From: Chitiniphilus purpureus | Lineage (GTDB): Bacteria; Pseudomonadota; Gammaproteobacteria; Burkholderiales; Chitinibacteraceae | Assembly (NCBI RefSeq): GCF_025642115.1 | Contig: NZ_CP106753.1 | Span: 2,813,501 to 2,877,500, forward strand | Reading direction: 5' to 3' | DNA length: 64,000 nucleotides | Shown here: piece by piece, positions 28,637-38,851 of the stretch | Position numbering within the stretch: position 1 is the first letter of the stretch | How the letters are laid out: the number at the start of each line of letters is the position of its first letter | Made by a program: the position numbers and the translations under genes | Notes under the pieces: generated by a model | Told to the model about the DNA's origin: nothing | Databases searched by the model: none | Seen by the model: the letters and a program-made list of their open reading frames with translations, nothing else

Positions 28637-29508
28637 TTGCTGCCCGCCCGCGAATTCTTCATGTACTTGAAGAACTCGGCGCTCGGGTCGACCACCAGCA
28701 GATCGCTCTTCTTGCGAAAGCTTTCCTTGTAGGCATCAAGGCTCTTGTAAAACGCATAGAACTCCGGATGCGCACCGTAGGTGGTGCCATAGATGGCTGC
28801 GGCGCGTCCGTCCCCCTCACCCTTGAGCTGCTGGGCCTTGTTGTAGGCATTGGCCAGGGTCACTTCACGCTGCCGGTCGGCATCGGCCTTGATCTTCTCG
28901 GCCTCGGCCGCACCCTGCGCGCGCAGCTGGTTCGCCACCGCCTTGCGCTCGGACTGCATCCGCTCGTAGACCGAGGTCAGGGTGCTGTCTTCCAGCTCCA
29001 CCCGCTTGATCCGGACATCGATCACACGCACGCCGATGCGCGATGCATCCACGTCGGCCACTTTGCGCACCCGATCCATCACCTCGTCGCGCTTGCCGGA
29101 GATGACGTCCTGCACCGTGCGCTTGCCGAATTCATCGCGCAACATGTTGTTCACGGTGTTGCGCAGCCTGTCGACCGCCTTGCGCTGATCGGTGCCGACC
29201 GCCTTGTAGTAACGGCCCACATCGACGATGCGCCACTTGATGTAGCTGTCGGCCCGGACATTCATCTTTTCGATGGTCTGGATACGGGCCGGGATATTCT
29301 CGTCGATGGTCTGGATGCGTTTGTCGAAATAGCGCACTTCCTGCAGCAGCGGGATCTTGAAATGAAAGCCCGGCTCGGACAGCACGCGACGTGCCTCGGA
29401 AAACTGGAATACCACGGCGAACTGGCGCTGATCGACGGTGAAGAACGACAGGCTCAGTACAAAGAGGCCGATCAGGATGACGGCGAGCGTCGGCAGAATG
29501 CGATTCAT
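28633..29508 (-). CDS. hflC: HflC, modulator of FtsH protease
   Basis: 291 residues. An N-terminal membrane anchor (about 5–24) is followed by an SPFH/band-7 domain. The HflC-type segment GAAEAEKIKADADRQREV leads into a helical C-terminus. With HflK it forms a periplasm-facing cage around FtsH and limits its proteolysis of membrane proteins. It follows hflK by 13 bases and overlaps the DUF2065 gene. Confidence 0.97.
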   Translation of the reverse strand: MNRILPTLAVILIGLFVLSLSFFTVDQRQFAVVFQFSEARRVLSEPGFHFKIPLLQEVRYFDKRIQTIDENIPARIQTIEKMNVRADSYIKWRIVDVGRYYKAVGTDQRKAVDRLRNTVNNMLRDEFGKRTVQDVISGKRDEVMDRVRKVADVDASRIGVRVIDVRIKRVELEDSTLTSVYERMQSERKAVANQLRAQGAAEAEKIKADADRQREVTLANAYNKAQQLKGEGDGRAAAIYGTTYGAHPEFYAFYKSLDAYKESFRKKSDLLVVDPSAEFFKYMKNSRAGSK

Positions 29509-29521
29509 CTCGTCCTCCTCC

Positions 29522-30682
29522 TTAGCGACCGAAGCGCTCGCCGCGCTCAGGCGACGACGTATCGGCAGGTGCAGTGCTCACGGGCGCTGCGCCTGGAGCC
29601 GGCTGCGCGGGACTCGCCGGCGTCTCCGCCCCGGTCTGCTGGATCAGTTTGTCGAGCGGCAGGTAGAGCAGGCTGCCCGCTTTCTGGTCAACCAGCACCT
29701 TGGTGGTGCTCTGGAAGATCTGCTGCATGGTTTCGAGGTACATCCGGTCACGGGTTACTTGGGGCGCCTTGGTGTACTCGGCGGCCACCGCCTTGAAGCG
29801 CGCGGTATCCCCCTCGGCCTGCGCGACCACCCGCTGCTTGTAACCCTCGGCCTCTTCCAGAAGCCGCGCGGCAGCCCCTTCGGCCTTCGGGATCACGTCG
29901 TTGGCGTAGGCACGGCCTTCGTTGACCAGACGCTGCCGGTCCTGCCGGGCCTTGACCGCATCGGCAAACGAAGCCTGCACCTGTTCAGGCGGCTGCACGT
30001 CGGAGATGTTCACCCGGGCGATCGAGACCCCCGCGCCATAGCGGTCGAGCAGCTCCTGCATCAACGCCCTGGTTTCCTCGGCGATCTGGCCGCGGCCTTC
30101 ATTGAGCACGTAGTCGACCTTGCTCTTGCCCACGACCTCGCGGATCGCGGTCTCCGCCGCGGGCTTGACGATCATGTCCCGCCCACTGGGATCGAGCACG
30201 CGGTTGTTGAATACATAATCCTTCGCGGAATTGAGGGTGTACTGCACTTCGAGCTGCACTTCGATCAGATTCTGGTCTCCGGTCAGCATCATGGCCTCGT
30301 CCGACGTGGAGGTGCTGCCCTGCACCCCGACTTCCAGGCTGCGGATCTCGGTCATGTTGACGATCTCACGCCGCTCGATCGGCCAGGGCACATGCCAGTG
30401 CAGGCCCGAATTCTCGACGGTGTTCACATAGCGGCCGAAACGCAGGATGACGGCATTTTCCCGCTCGTCCACCACATACAGCCCCGACGCGCCCCACAGC
30501 ACCAGCACCACGCCGACGATGGCGATCAGGCCGGCGGAACCGGCAGGGCCGCGGCCTGGCGACGAGGGGCGATTGCCGCCAAAGAAGCGCGAGAGCCGCT
30601 GGCTGGCTCTGCGGATGATTTCGTCCAAGTCAGGTGGGCCGTCATTGCGGCGGCCGCCCCATTGCGGGTCGTTCTGGCTCAT
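29522..30682 (-). CDS. hflK: HflK, modulator of FtsH protease
   Basis: 386 residues. A Gly/Arg/Pro-rich cytoplasmic N-terminus (WGGRRNDGPPDLDEI, FFGGNRPSSPGRG) precedes a membrane helix (about 50–70), an SPFH domain and a Pro/Ala-rich tail, as is typical of HflK. It partners with HflC. The start overlaps the hflX stop by 4 bases. Confidence 0.97.
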   Translation of the reverse strand: MSQNDPQWGGRRNDGPPDLDEIIRRASQRLSRFFGGNRPSSPGRGPAGSAGLIAIVGVVLVLWGASGLYVVDERENAVILRFGRYVNTVENSGLHWHVPWPIERREIVNMTEIRSLEVGVQGSTSTSDEAMMLTGDQNLIEVQLEVQYTLNSAKDYVFNNRVLDPSGRDMIVKPAAETAIREVVGKSKVDYVLNEGRGQIAEETRALMQELLDRYGAGVSIARVNISDVQPPEQVQASFADAVKARQDRQRLVNEGRAYANDVIPKAEGAAARLLEEAEGYKQRVVAQAEGDTARFKAVAAEYTKAPQVTRDRMYLETMQQIFQSTTKVLVDQKAGSLLYLPLDKLIQQTGAETPASPAQPAPGAAPVSTAPADTSSPERGERFGR

Positions 30683-31791
30683 GGATTGGTGTTTTCCTCG
30701 GTGTTTTTGCTCATTGCCTCGACCATGGCACCGCGCAGCAGATCCAAGCCTTCTGCGTTGATCGCACTGACGCGAACGGCGCGAATCCTACCATACTCGT
30801 CCCGCTCGACATCCGCCGGCAGCCCCTTCAGGTCGATCTTGTTCCAGACCATCAGTTGCGTGATGCGTTCCGCACCGATCTCGGTCAATACCTTGTTCAC
30901 TTCGCCGATCTGCATATCCCGCAATGGATGATTGATGTCCACCACATGCAACAGCAAATCAGCGTGGATTGTTTCTTCCAGCGTGGCGCGGAATGCCGCG
31001 ACCAGCGTATGGGGCAATTGCCTGATGAACCCCACGGTATCGGAGATCACCACCGAATGCGTTTCATCGAGGAACAGTTTGCGTGACGTGGTATCCAGCG
31101 TAGCGAACAGCTGGTCGGCGGTGTAGCTCTTGGCCTTGTTCAACGTGTTGAACAGCGTCGACTTGCCAGCATTGGTATAGCCCACGATGGAGATGGTGAA
31201 CTGGCCGCTGCGTTCGCGGGCCCGGCGCTGGGTCGCGCGTTGGCGCTGTACGGTCGCCAGCTGGTCCTTGAGCCGCTTCACCCGTGCGCCGATCAGGCGG
31301 CGGTCGGTTTCCAACTGGGTTTCGCCCGGGCCGCGCAAGCCGATCCCCCCCTTCTGCCGCTCCAGGTGGGTCCAGCCGCGCACCAGGCGCGTCTGGATAT
31401 GGGCAAGCTGAGCCAGCTCGACCTGCAGCTTGCCTTCAGCGGTACGGGCACGTTGGGCAAAGATGTCCAGGATCAGCGTGGTGCGGTCGATCACCCGGCA
31501 TGACAATGCCCGCTCCAGATTGCGCTCCTGCGCGGGCGAGAGCAGGTGATTGAAGATCACCAGGGGGACATCGTTGGCACGAACAGCGGCGGCGATCTCT
31601 TCAACCTTGCCGGTACCCGCAAAGTAGGCAGGATCGGGCCGCGAGCGCTTGCCTTCGATCACCGCCTGCGGATCGACCCCGGCCGACTGGACAAGCTGTA
31701 CGAACTCTTCCAGCCCATCGCGGTAATCGGGCTCCCCGAAATCCAGGCAGACAAGGATGGCTGTGTCGCCGCCCTGATGGCGTTCAAACAT
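30679..31791 (-). CDS. hflX: Ribosome-associated GTPase HflX
   Basis: 370 residues. The HflX N-terminal domain (AGTGKVEEIAAAV) and a coiled linker precede a G domain with Walker A GYTNAGKST and the G2/G3 region DTTSRKL and DTVGFIRQLP. It rescues or splits stalled 70S ribosomes under stress in other bacteria. It lies in the canonical hfq–hflX–hflK–hflC order, 81 bases after hfq. Confidence 0.97.
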   Translation of the reverse strand: MFERHQGGDTAILVCLDFGEPDYRDGLEEFVQLVQSAGVDPQAVIEGKRSRPDPAYFAGTGKVEEIAAAVRANDVPLVIFNHLLSPAQERNLERALSCRVIDRTTLILDIFAQRARTAEGKLQVELAQLAHIQTRLVRGWTHLERQKGGIGLRGPGETQLETDRRLIGARVKRLKDQLATVQRQRATQRRARERSGQFTISIVGYTNAGKSTLFNTLNKAKSYTADQLFATLDTTSRKLFLDETHSVVISDTVGFIRQLPHTLVAAFRATLEETIHADLLLHVVDINHPLRDMQIGEVNKVLTEIGAERITQLMVWNKIDLKGLPADVERDEYGRIRAVRVSAINAEGLDLLRGAMVEAMSKNTEENTNP

Positions 31792-31826
31792 GCAAAACCG
31801 ATGTCGAGGAGTGCCAAATGAGAAGA

Positions 31827-31851
31827 CCCCGGAAGATCACGTCTTCCGGGG
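31827..31851 (-). terminator. Stem-loop between hfq and hflX, possible attenuator
   Basis: A 10-bp perfect stem (31827–31836 with 31842–31851) and a 5-base loop in the gap between hfq and hflX. On the minus strand it is followed only by a weak T-rich stretch. Partial termination or protection of the hfq mRNA 3' end is more likely than full termination. Confidence 0.45.
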
Positions 31852-31872
31852 CCGCAACGTCGTTGCGCGAAC

Positions 31873-32127
31873 TCACGCTTCAGCGGCAGGCGCAGCCGGG
31901 GGCTGCTCGTGCGGAATGCTGACTGGGCGCGAAGGTACCACGGTCGAGATCGCGTGCTTGTATACCATCTGCGTCACATTGTTGCGCAGCAACACCACAT
32001 ATTGATCAAACGATTCGATTTGACCTTGCAGTTTGATGCCATTGACCAGATAGATATAAACAGGGACGTGTTCCTTACGCAGGATATTGAGGAACGGGTC
32101 TTGCAGCATTTGCCCCTTGGCGCTCAT
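31873..32127 (-). CDS. hfq: RNA chaperone Hfq
   Basis: 84 residues. Both Sm motifs are present: Sm1 around [20 protein letters not shown] and Sm2 around [13 protein letters not shown] short Ala/Pro C-terminal tail follows. It binds small RNAs and A-rich mRNA sites as a hexamer. The RBS GGAGAA lies upstream of the ATG. Confidence 0.98.
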   Translation of the reverse strand: MSAKGQMLQDPFLNILRKEHVPVYIYLVNGIKLQGQIESFDQYVVLLRNNVTQMVYKHAISTVVPSRPVSIPHEQPPAAPAAEA

Positions 32128-32194
32128 TAGTTGTTCTCCGATGCGTTGTTATGGTGAAAAGCTATCTTAATCGAGCCTTTTGCAGCATCTTACG

Positions 32195-32223
32195 CTTATA
32201 GTATAAAACCTACCAGCCACCAA
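32195..32223 (-). promoter_or_regulatory. Candidate hfq promoter
   Basis: On the minus strand TTGGTG (32223–32218) and TATAAG (32200–32195) are spaced 17 bases apart in the short der–hfq gap. This gives a leader of roughly 60 bases. It is a consensus match by eye only. Confidence 0.5.
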
Positions 32224-32233
32224 TGGTGCGTAT

Positions 32234-33601
32234 TTACGCCCCGCGCAGCTTGGTCCGCGGGTTGGGCTTGCTTCCCGGGCGATCGTCGCTGGCGTAGGGG
32301 TTGGCGCCCAATTTGTACTGCACCCGCAATGGTGTGCCCTGCAGTTTGAAGGTCTTGATGAACGTATGTTCCAGATAGCGCCAGTAAGCTGCCGGCACCT
32401 GCTCCAACGCATTGCCGTGCACCACGATGACCGGAGGATTGGTGCCCCCCTGGTGGGCGTAGCGTAACTTGGGGCGCACCTTGCCCGACAACGGCGGTTG
32501 TTGCCGCTCGACCGCCAGCTGCAACACCCTCGTCAATTTGGGTGTCGGGATCTTGATCATGGCCGCGGCATAGGCGGCATCGATCGATTTGAAGAGATCG
32601 CCGACCCCGTGGCCGGACAACGCCGAGATGTAATGGAACTTGGCAAATTCAAGAAAGGCAAGCTTGCGGGCGATCTCGCGCTTGATCCGGTCGCGCTGCT
32701 CGGCCGACGCGGCCTCCCACTTGTTGATCGCCACGACCAGCGCCCTGCCGGTTTCAAGGATGAAGCTCGCCAGCCGTGCATCCTGGTCGGAGACCTCCTG
32801 CATGGCATCGAGCACCAGCACTGCCACATTGGCGCTTTCCACCGCCTGCATGGTCTTGATCACCGAGAACTTCTCGATGGTCTCGTTGATCTTGCCACGC
32901 CGCCGCACGCCGGCGGTATCGATGATCGTGTAATGCGCCTGATTGCGCTCGAAATCGATGAAGATCGAGTCCCGCGTGGTGCCAGGCTGGTCAAAGGCAA
33001 TGACCCGTTCCTCGCCAAGGATGGCGTTGACCAGCGTGCTCTTGCCGACATTGGGCCGGCCGACCACCGCGAACTTGGGGTGATCCTGGGCCGGCTCGTC
33101 CTCGACGTCGTCGAAACGCGACAGCACTTCGTGCAGCAGTTCGCGCACGCCTTCGCCGTGCGAGGCGGAGACGGCCACCGGCGTCTCCAGCCCCAGCTCG
33201 TAAAAGTCGGCCGTGACCACTGCCTGATTCATGCCCTCGGCCTTGTTGACGGCCACCCAGACCGGGCGACCCACCTGACGCAGGTGTTGGGCAATCAGTT
33301 TGTCCTGCGGCGTGACGCCGACCCGGCCATCGACGATGAAGATCACGGCATCGGCCTCATCGACCGCCTGTAACGTCTGGCGGGCCATCTCGACCATGAT
33401 GCCTTCATCGACCACCGGCTCGAAGCCACCGGTATCGACCACGAAATAAGGCTTGCCGCCGACCTTGCCGTGTCCATAGTGGCGATCACGGGTAAGCCCC
33501 GGCTGATCGGCCACCAGGGCATCGCGGGTCTTGGTAAGGCGGTTGAACAGAGTGGATTTGCCGACATTGGGGCGGCCAACCAGGGCAATCGTCGGTTTCA
33601 T
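32234..33601 (-). CDS. der: Ribosome-assembly GTPase Der (EngA)
   Basis: 455 residues with the hallmark tandem G domains, each opening with GRPNVGKST (near residues 8 and 185). A KH-like C-terminal domain and a basic tail ([13 protein letters not shown]) follow. It is essential for 50S maturation in bacteria. It sits 3 bases after bamB in the conserved yfgM–bamB–der cluster. Confidence 0.98.
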   Translation of the reverse strand: MKPTIALVGRPNVGKSTLFNRLTKTRDALVADQPGLTRDRHYGHGKVGGKPYFVVDTGGFEPVVDEGIMVEMARQTLQAVDEADAVIFIVDGRVGVTPQDKLIAQHLRQVGRPVWVAVNKAEGMNQAVVTADFYELGLETPVAVSASHGEGVRELLHEVLSRFDDVEDEPAQDHPKFAVVGRPNVGKSTLVNAILGEERVIAFDQPGTTRDSIFIDFERNQAHYTIIDTAGVRRRGKINETIEKFSVIKTMQAVESANVAVLVLDAMQEVSDQDARLASFILETGRALVVAINKWEAASAEQRDRIKREIARKLAFLEFAKFHYISALSGHGVGDLFKSIDAAYAAAMIKIPTPKLTRVLQLAVERQQPPLSGKVRPKLRYAHQGGTNPPVIVVHGNALEQVPAAYWRYLEHTFIKTFKLQGTPLRVQYKLGANPYASDDRPGSKPNPRTKLRGA

Positions 33602-33604
33602 GAG

Positions 33605-34762
33605 CTACTGCCCGATGCCGATTGCGAACACATTGCCCGCCTGGGTCTGTACGATCAGCCGTTCACCGATCACCTGCGGCACTGCGGCCACCCGGCTGCC
33701 ATCGGTGGACAGCTGTCCGACGAACCGGCCGTCCTCGCGCGACAGGAAATGCACATACCCCTCCAGATCACCGACCGCGAGTACCTCACCGATCCGGGCA
33801 GGCGCGCCGACACGCCGTGCAGCGAGCTTGTCCTGACGCCACATGCTGCGCCCACTGTTACGATCCAGCGCGCTGACATGCCCCAGGTCGTCGACCAGAT
33901 AGAGCTGGTCGCTGTCAAGCGCGACACCGGCATAGCTGGACGCTTCGCGCGACCAGACCGGGGTGCCGTTGCGCTGATCCAGGCAGCCGACCCGGCCCTG
34001 ATACGCCACCGCGCAGACAAGGCCCTCGCCCAGCACCGGGGGGGCGACCACGTCGGCGATACGTTCAAGTTCGGTGGCACCACGGGGTTGGGCCACCGGG
34101 CTGTCCCACAACACGCTGCCGTCGGCAAGCCGCAACGCCACCATGCGCCCACCGGCCATGCCGACGAACACCGTGCCATCGTTGACCACCATCGGCGCAA
34201 AGTTGCGCAGGACCAGTGCCGGCATCTGGCGCTGGAACTGCCACTTGCGCGCCCCGTCCGCCGCCGAGAAACCGGTGATGCGGCCATCGGCGGTCCGCAC
34301 CACGACGATACTGCCGCCCACGAGCGGCGGCGCGATCACTTCGCTGGAAACCTGGATCTGCCACAGCGGGGCACCATCATAGCTGTAGGCATAGACGCGG
34401 CCCTTGAGCGAACCGACCGCAATGGTGCCCTCGCCCGCCCCGACGCCACCGGCAATGGGCTGTTCCAGTTCGACCTGCCAGCGCTGTGCACCGGTGGCCA
34501 GATCGAGTGCGGCCAGTTGCGCCGGGGCACCGGCCACGATCAGCCGGTCGCCGGCCTGGGCCGGCAGGAAACGAAAATCGGTCTTGCCACCGGCCGAAGC
34601 TCGCCACAGCACACGGGCACCGATCTGATCGGCCACCTGCGGGCGCGGCGAGGGTTCGGGCTGGTTGCTGGTCGAACCGCAAGCGACCAGTACACCAGCT
34701 AGCATTGCGAGCGCTGCGCCGCGCAGTACCGGCGTGAGGCGGCCCATCGTCAATAACGGCAT
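33605..34762 (-). CDS. bamB: Outer-membrane assembly lipoprotein BamB
   Basis: 385 residues from MPLLTMGRL. This ATG has AAGG upstream and lies 1 base past the yfgM stop; MGRL five codons on is the alternative. A lipoprotein signal ends at LVAC, followed by an eight-bladed beta-propeller of PQQ-like repeats (e.g. GTPVWSREAS, GARKWQFQ, GSVLWDSP). It is part of the BAM complex that folds outer-membrane beta-barrels; it would also serve any TolC-type pore used by the adhesin exporter. Confidence 0.96.
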   Translation of the reverse strand: MPLLTMGRLTPVLRGAALAMLAGVLVACGSTSNQPEPSPRPQVADQIGARVLWRASAGGKTDFRFLPAQAGDRLIVAGAPAQLAALDLATGAQRWQVELEQPIAGGVGAGEGTIAVGSLKGRVYAYSYDGAPLWQIQVSSEVIAPPLVGGSIVVVRTADGRITGFSAADGARKWQFQRQMPALVLRNFAPMVVNDGTVFVGMAGGRMVALRLADGSVLWDSPVAQPRGATELERIADVVAPPVLGEGLVCAVAYQGRVGCLDQRNGTPVWSREASSYAGVALDSDQLYLVDDLGHVSALDRNSGRSMWRQDKLAARRVGAPARIGEVLAVGDLEGYVHFLSREDGRFVGQLSTDGSRVAAVPQVIGERLIVQTQAGNVFAIGIGQ

Positions 34763-34763
34763 G

Positions 34764-35396
34764 TCAACCCTTCTTGAGCGCATCGAGTTTGATCTGGACG
34801 AACTGCAGGTTGGGCGCATCCTTGGGCAGCTTGCTCAGTGCCTGTTGGTACGCCTGCTCCGCGCCCTTGGCATCGCCCTTCTCCACCAGCACGTCGCCGC
34901 GCATTTCGGCCACGAGGCCCGCCATGCCGGTCGATTCGGCGGCGTTGAGCGTGGTCAGCGCGGCGTCGAACTGCTTTTGATCCAGCTGTACTGCGGCCAG
35001 CCGCAGGCGCGCCGCATCACGCAGATCCGTTTCCTTGGCCTGGGCCGCCACCCAGCGCAGCTGGGCCTGGGCCTGATCGACCTCTCCCTTGTCCACGCTG
35101 ATCTTGGCGGCAAGCAGCGCGGCACGCGGTGCATGGGCGGTACCGGCGTACTCCTGCTTGAGCCGGTCGGCCTCGCTGCGCGCCTTGGCCGTATCGCCGG
35201 CGAGCGCACCCGCCTCGACCTGGGCGTAGATCGCAGCGGCCGCCTCAGCCTGGTGCTGCTGGTATCTGTTCCAGCCTTGCCAACCGGCGAATGCCACCAA
35301 ACCGGCCACGGCAAGGCCAGTGAGATATTTGCCCCAGCTTTGCCACCACGCCTTGAACTGGGCGATCTGTTCCTGTTCCTGAAGGTCGAATGCCAT
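34764..35396 (-). CDS. yfgM: YfgM-like tetratricopeptide membrane protein (SecYEG-associated)
   Basis: 210 residues. A cytoplasmic N-terminus (FDLQEQEQIAQFKAWW) precedes one membrane helix (about 22–40) and TPR-like repeats in the periplasm. The family is linked to the SecYEG translocon and the periplasmic chaperone network. The order hisS–yfgM–bamB–der is canonical. Confidence 0.93.
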   Translation of the reverse strand: MAFDLQEQEQIAQFKAWWQSWGKYLTGLAVAGLVAFAGWQGWNRYQQHQAEAAAAIYAQVEAGALAGDTAKARSEADRLKQEYAGTAHAPRAALLAAKISVDKGEVDQAQAQLRWVAAQAKETDLRDAARLRLAAVQLDQKQFDAALTTLNAAESTGMAGLVAEMRGDVLVEKGDAKGAEQAYQQALSKLPKDAPNLQFVQIKLDALKKG

Positions 35397-35441
35397 CTTG
35401 TTGTTTTCCTGATTCAGTTTCCGCTACACGCAAGCCGCTGA

Positions 35442-36704
35442 TTATGCCCGAATTCGTACCGCAAGTTCGGCCACCGGCACAGTGCACTGTTCACCTGCGC
35501 CCGCCCCGACGAGCATCTTGAGGTTGGCCGTGCCTGCCGCCGCCTCCTCGTCGCCCAGCACCACGGCAAAGCGCGCACCGCTCGCATCGGCCTTCTTGAA
35601 CTGGGACTTGAAGCTGCCGCCACCGGCATGCACCGCCACGGCGATGCCTGCGTCACGCAGTTGTTCCGCCACCTGCGGGGCAAGCCGCTGCGCGGCTTCG
35701 CCCAGGTTGACCACGTAGACCTCGGGTGCATCGGACGCCGTCACACCGTATTCCTGCAGCAGCAGGAAGACACGCTCCATGCCCATGCCAAAACCACAGG
35801 CCGGCGTCGGCTTGCCGCCCAGGGTCTCGACCAGTGCATCGTAACGGCCGCCACCGGCAATGGTGCCTTGGCTGCCGAGCCTGGTGGTGACCCACTCGAA
35901 CACGGTGCGGTTGTAGTAGTCCAGCCCGCGTACGAGGCGCGGATTGAAGTGATAGGCCACGCCGGCATCGCTCAGGTATTGGCAGACCCCGTCGTAATGC
36001 GCACGGGTCTGCGGCCCCAGGGTCTCGAACAACTTGGGCGCATTCTCGATCAGCTCCTGCATCACCGGATTCTTGCTGTCCAGAATGCGCAGTGGGTTGC
36101 TGTGCAGGCGCCGCCTAGCATCCTCGTCCAGGAGCGCGGCGTGCCTTTCGAAATAGGTGATCAGTGTCTGGCGGTAGGCCGCACGCTCCGCAGCATCGCC
36201 GATGGTGTTGAGCTGCAGCGCCACATCCGACAACCCCAGGCTGCGCCACAGGCGCGCCAGCATCACCATCTGCTCGGCATCGACATCAGGGCCGTCCAAG
36301 CCGAATGCCTCTGCGCCCACCTGGTGGAATTGGCGCTGCCGGCCCTTCTGCACGTTCTCGTGCCGGAACATCGGGCCGGCATACCACAGGCGCTGCGGAC
36401 CGTTGTAGGTCAGGCTGTGCTCGACCACGGCACGCACGCAGCCTGCCGTACCTTCCGGGCGCAGCGTCAGCCTATCGCCGTTCAGTGCGTCGACCCAGGA
36501 ATACATTTCCTTTTCGACGATATCGGTCGTCTCGCCCACACCACGCACATACAGCCCGGTGGGTTCGACCAGGGGCAGGTGGATATAGCGGTAGCCGTAC
36601 AGTGCCAGCACGTCGGCGGCAGTGCGCTCCAGCTTCTGCCACAACGCGGTCTGGCCGGGCAGGATGTCGTAGAAGCCCTTGATGCTTTGGAATTTGTCAG
36701 CCAT
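35442..36704 (-). CDS. hisS: Histidyl-tRNA synthetase
   Basis: 420 residues, normal length. Class II motif 2 (FRHENVQKGRQRQFHQVGAE) and the histidine-specific loops (LVRGLDYYNRTVFEW and GGGRYDALVE) are present, with a C-terminal anticodon-binding domain. It charges tRNA-His. It is distinguished from hisZ by its intact motifs and by context, 6 bases after ispG. Confidence 0.98.
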   Translation of the reverse strand: MADKFQSIKGFYDILPGQTALWQKLERTAADVLALYGYRYIHLPLVEPTGLYVRGVGETTDIVEKEMYSWVDALNGDRLTLRPEGTAGCVRAVVEHSLTYNGPQRLWYAGPMFRHENVQKGRQRQFHQVGAEAFGLDGPDVDAEQMVMLARLWRSLGLSDVALQLNTIGDAAERAAYRQTLITYFERHAALLDEDARRRLHSNPLRILDSKNPVMQELIENAPKLFETLGPQTRAHYDGVCQYLSDAGVAYHFNPRLVRGLDYYNRTVFEWVTTRLGSQGTIAGGGRYDALVETLGGKPTPACGFGMGMERVFLLLQEYGVTASDAPEVYVVNLGEAAQRLAPQVAEQLRDAGIAVAVHAGGGSFKSQFKKADASGARFAVVLGDEEAAAGTANLKMLVGAGAGEQCTVPVAELAVRIRA

Positions 36705-36710
36705 GGATAG

Positions 36711-37982
36711 TCAGATTGCCTTGAGCGGAATGATCTTGTTGTCGGCCCGCTTGGCGCCGCCCTCGCCATAGCGTGTGCTCACATAATGCTCGACGATGGC
36801 CTGGAACTCGCTGGCGACCTGATCGCCCTTGAGCGTCACCGTCTTTTCACCGTCCACATAGACCGGACACACCGGCACTTCGCCGGTGCCGGGCAGGCTG
36901 ATGCCGATATCGGCGAGCTTGGATTCGCCCGGGCCGTTCACGACGCAGCCCATCACCGCCACCTTGAGGTTTTCCACCCCCGGATATTGATTGCGCCAGA
37001 CCGGCATCTGTTCGCGCAGGAATTCCTGGATATCCCGCGCCAGCTCCTGGAAGACCGTCGAGGTGGTCCGCCCGCACCCGGGACAGGCGATCACCATCGG
37101 GGTGAAGCTGCGCAGACCCATGCTTTGCAACAGCTCCTGCGCCACCACGACTTCCTTGGTACGATCGCCGCCCGGCTCGGGTGTGAGCGAGATACGGACG
37201 GTGTCACCCAGTCCTTCCTGCAGCAGCACCGCCAGCGCCGCGGACGAGGCCACGATGCCCTTCGATCCCATGCCGGCCTCGGTCAGCCCCAGGTGCAGCG
37301 GGTAGTCACAGCGGGCAGCCAGATCACGGTAGACCGCGATCAGATCCTGCACATGCGACACCTTGCACGACAGCACGATGCGGTCGGGCGACAGGCCCCA
37401 GCCGATCGCCTGTTCGGCCGAGTCGAGTGCGGAGCGGATCAGTGCCTCGCGCATGACCATCTCGACCGGCAAGGGCCTGGCGAGCTTGGCATTCTCGTCC
37501 ATCAGCCGGCTGGCCATGCTCTGGTCGAGCGATCCCCAGTTGACGCCGATGCGCACCACCTTGTCGTGCTCGATCGCCTTTTCGATCATGAAGGCGAACT
37601 TCTCGTCGCGCTTGCTGCCCTTGCCGACATTGCCGGGGTTGATCCGGTACTTGGCGAGCGCGATCGCACACTCGGGATAGTCCCGCAGCAACCGGTCGCC
37701 GTTGAAATGGAAGTCGCCGATCAGGGGCACCTTGCAACCCCAGTTCTCCAGCTTCTCCTTGATGACCGGCACCGCGGCGGCCGCTTCGGCACTGTTGACG
37801 GTGATACGCACCGCCTCGGAGCCTGCGCGCCACAGTTCGAACACCTGGCGGGCAGTGGCCTCGGCATCGGCGGTATCGGTATTGGTCATCGACTGCACCA
37901 GCACCGGGTGATCGCTGCCGATCCAGACATGGCCCAGTCGCACCTGCCGGGTGCGGCGCCGCACAAGAAAATCAGTCGTCAT
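36711..37982 (-). CDS. ispG: 4-hydroxy-3-methylbut-2-enyl-diphosphate synthase
   Basis: 423 residues. It makes HMBPP from MEcPP in the methylerythritol phosphate route to isoprenoids. The [4Fe-4S] ligands appear in ACPGCGRT and in GCVVNGPGE near the C-terminus, and the N-terminal TIM barrel begins [22 protein letters not shown]. It lies between rodZ and hisS as in many Betaproteobacteria. Confidence 0.98.
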   Translation of the reverse strand: MTTDFLVRRRTRQVRLGHVWIGSDHPVLVQSMTNTDTADAEATARQVFELWRAGSEAVRITVNSAEAAAAVPVIKEKLENWGCKVPLIGDFHFNGDRLLRDYPECAIALAKYRINPGNVGKGSKRDEKFAFMIEKAIEHDKVVRIGVNWGSLDQSMASRLMDENAKLARPLPVEMVMREALIRSALDSAEQAIGWGLSPDRIVLSCKVSHVQDLIAVYRDLAARCDYPLHLGLTEAGMGSKGIVASSAALAVLLQEGLGDTVRISLTPEPGGDRTKEVVVAQELLQSMGLRSFTPMVIACPGCGRTTSTVFQELARDIQEFLREQMPVWRNQYPGVENLKVAVMGCVVNGPGESKLADIGISLPGTGEVPVCPVYVDGEKTVTLKGDQVASEFQAIVEHYVSTRYGEGGAKRADNKIIPLKAI

Positions 37983-37988
37983 CGGGGG

Positions 37989-38804
37989 CTACTTCAATTC
38001 GAAAGCGGCGACGTTGACCTTGGTGTAAGGCGCAAGATCGACGGGTTTGCCGCGTAGGTAGAGGCGGGTTTGTGGGGCGTTGCCGATCTTGACGCGATAA
38101 GGCGCCCTGCCCGCGACGTTGCGCTCGGCACCGGCCGGCAATACCTCGGAGAGCACGCGCTTGCCGTCGGCATCGGTGATCTGCACCCACGATTCAGCCA
38201 ATGCAGAGAGGCGCAACTCGGCCTGGGAAGCGGCTTGTGCAGCAGGTGTGCTGGCCACGGTGAGCTGCGGCGCCGACGCGGCCGGTGCCGAGGCAGCAGG
38301 CTCGACGGCCATGCTTGCGGCATGCGTCTGCGGCGCTTCGGGCAGCTCCAGCGTGGCGTTGGGCACATCCAGCTGAGGACTGGCGGGCTGCTGCAGATAC
38401 CACCACACGCCGCCGAACACCGCCAGAAAGGCGACGATCCCGACCAGCAGCGCCGGCCAGGCGGTGTTGCCGCGCCCGGCATGCTCCAGGCTGAACCCTT
38501 CCTCCTCGCGCACCGAGGGCAATGCCGACTGGATGCGTTCGGTGGGCAGCAGGCCCTCAAGGTCGGCCAGCAGCGGCGCAGCCTCCAGCTCCAGCAGCTT
38601 GGCGTAGTTGCGCACGAAGCCCCGTGCAAAGGTATTGCCGGGCAGCGTCTCGTAGTGGTCGGCCTCGATCGCCTCGATCTGCTTTCTGGCAAGCTTGAGC
38701 TGGTTGGCAACCTGATCGATCGCCAGGCCCATCTGCTCGCGCCGGGCCTTCAGACGCGGTCCTACGCCTTGGCTGATCGTCGATTCGGTTTGTTGGTCGG
38801 TCAT
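37989..38804 (-). CDS. rodZ: RodZ-like cytoskeletal/cell-shape protein
   Basis: 271 residues. A cytoplasmic helix-turn-helix (about 15–85) of the RodZ type (LKARREQMGLAIDQVA, LPGNTFARGFVRNYAK) precedes a membrane helix (about 117–136). A Pro/Ala-rich periplasmic linker and a C-terminal DUF4115 beta domain ending LAPYTKVNVAAFELK follow. It links MreB to the membrane in rod-shaped cells. It stands between pilW and ispG, the standard order. Confidence 0.94.
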   Translation of the reverse strand: MTDQQTESTISQGVGPRLKARREQMGLAIDQVANQLKLARKQIEAIEADHYETLPGNTFARGFVRNYAKLLELEAAPLLADLEGLLPTERIQSALPSVREEEGFSLEHAGRGNTAWPALLVGIVAFLAVFGGVWWYLQQPASPQLDVPNATLELPEAPQTHAASMAVEPAASAPAASAPQLTVASTPAAQAASQAELRLSALAESWVQITDADGKRVLSEVLPAGAERNVAGRAPYRVKIGNAPQTRLYLRGKPVDLAPYTKVNVAAFELK

Positions 38805-38851
38805 TCTGTCCGTTTTCCACTCCGGCGCTCACGCCGGTTTGCATCCCTGGA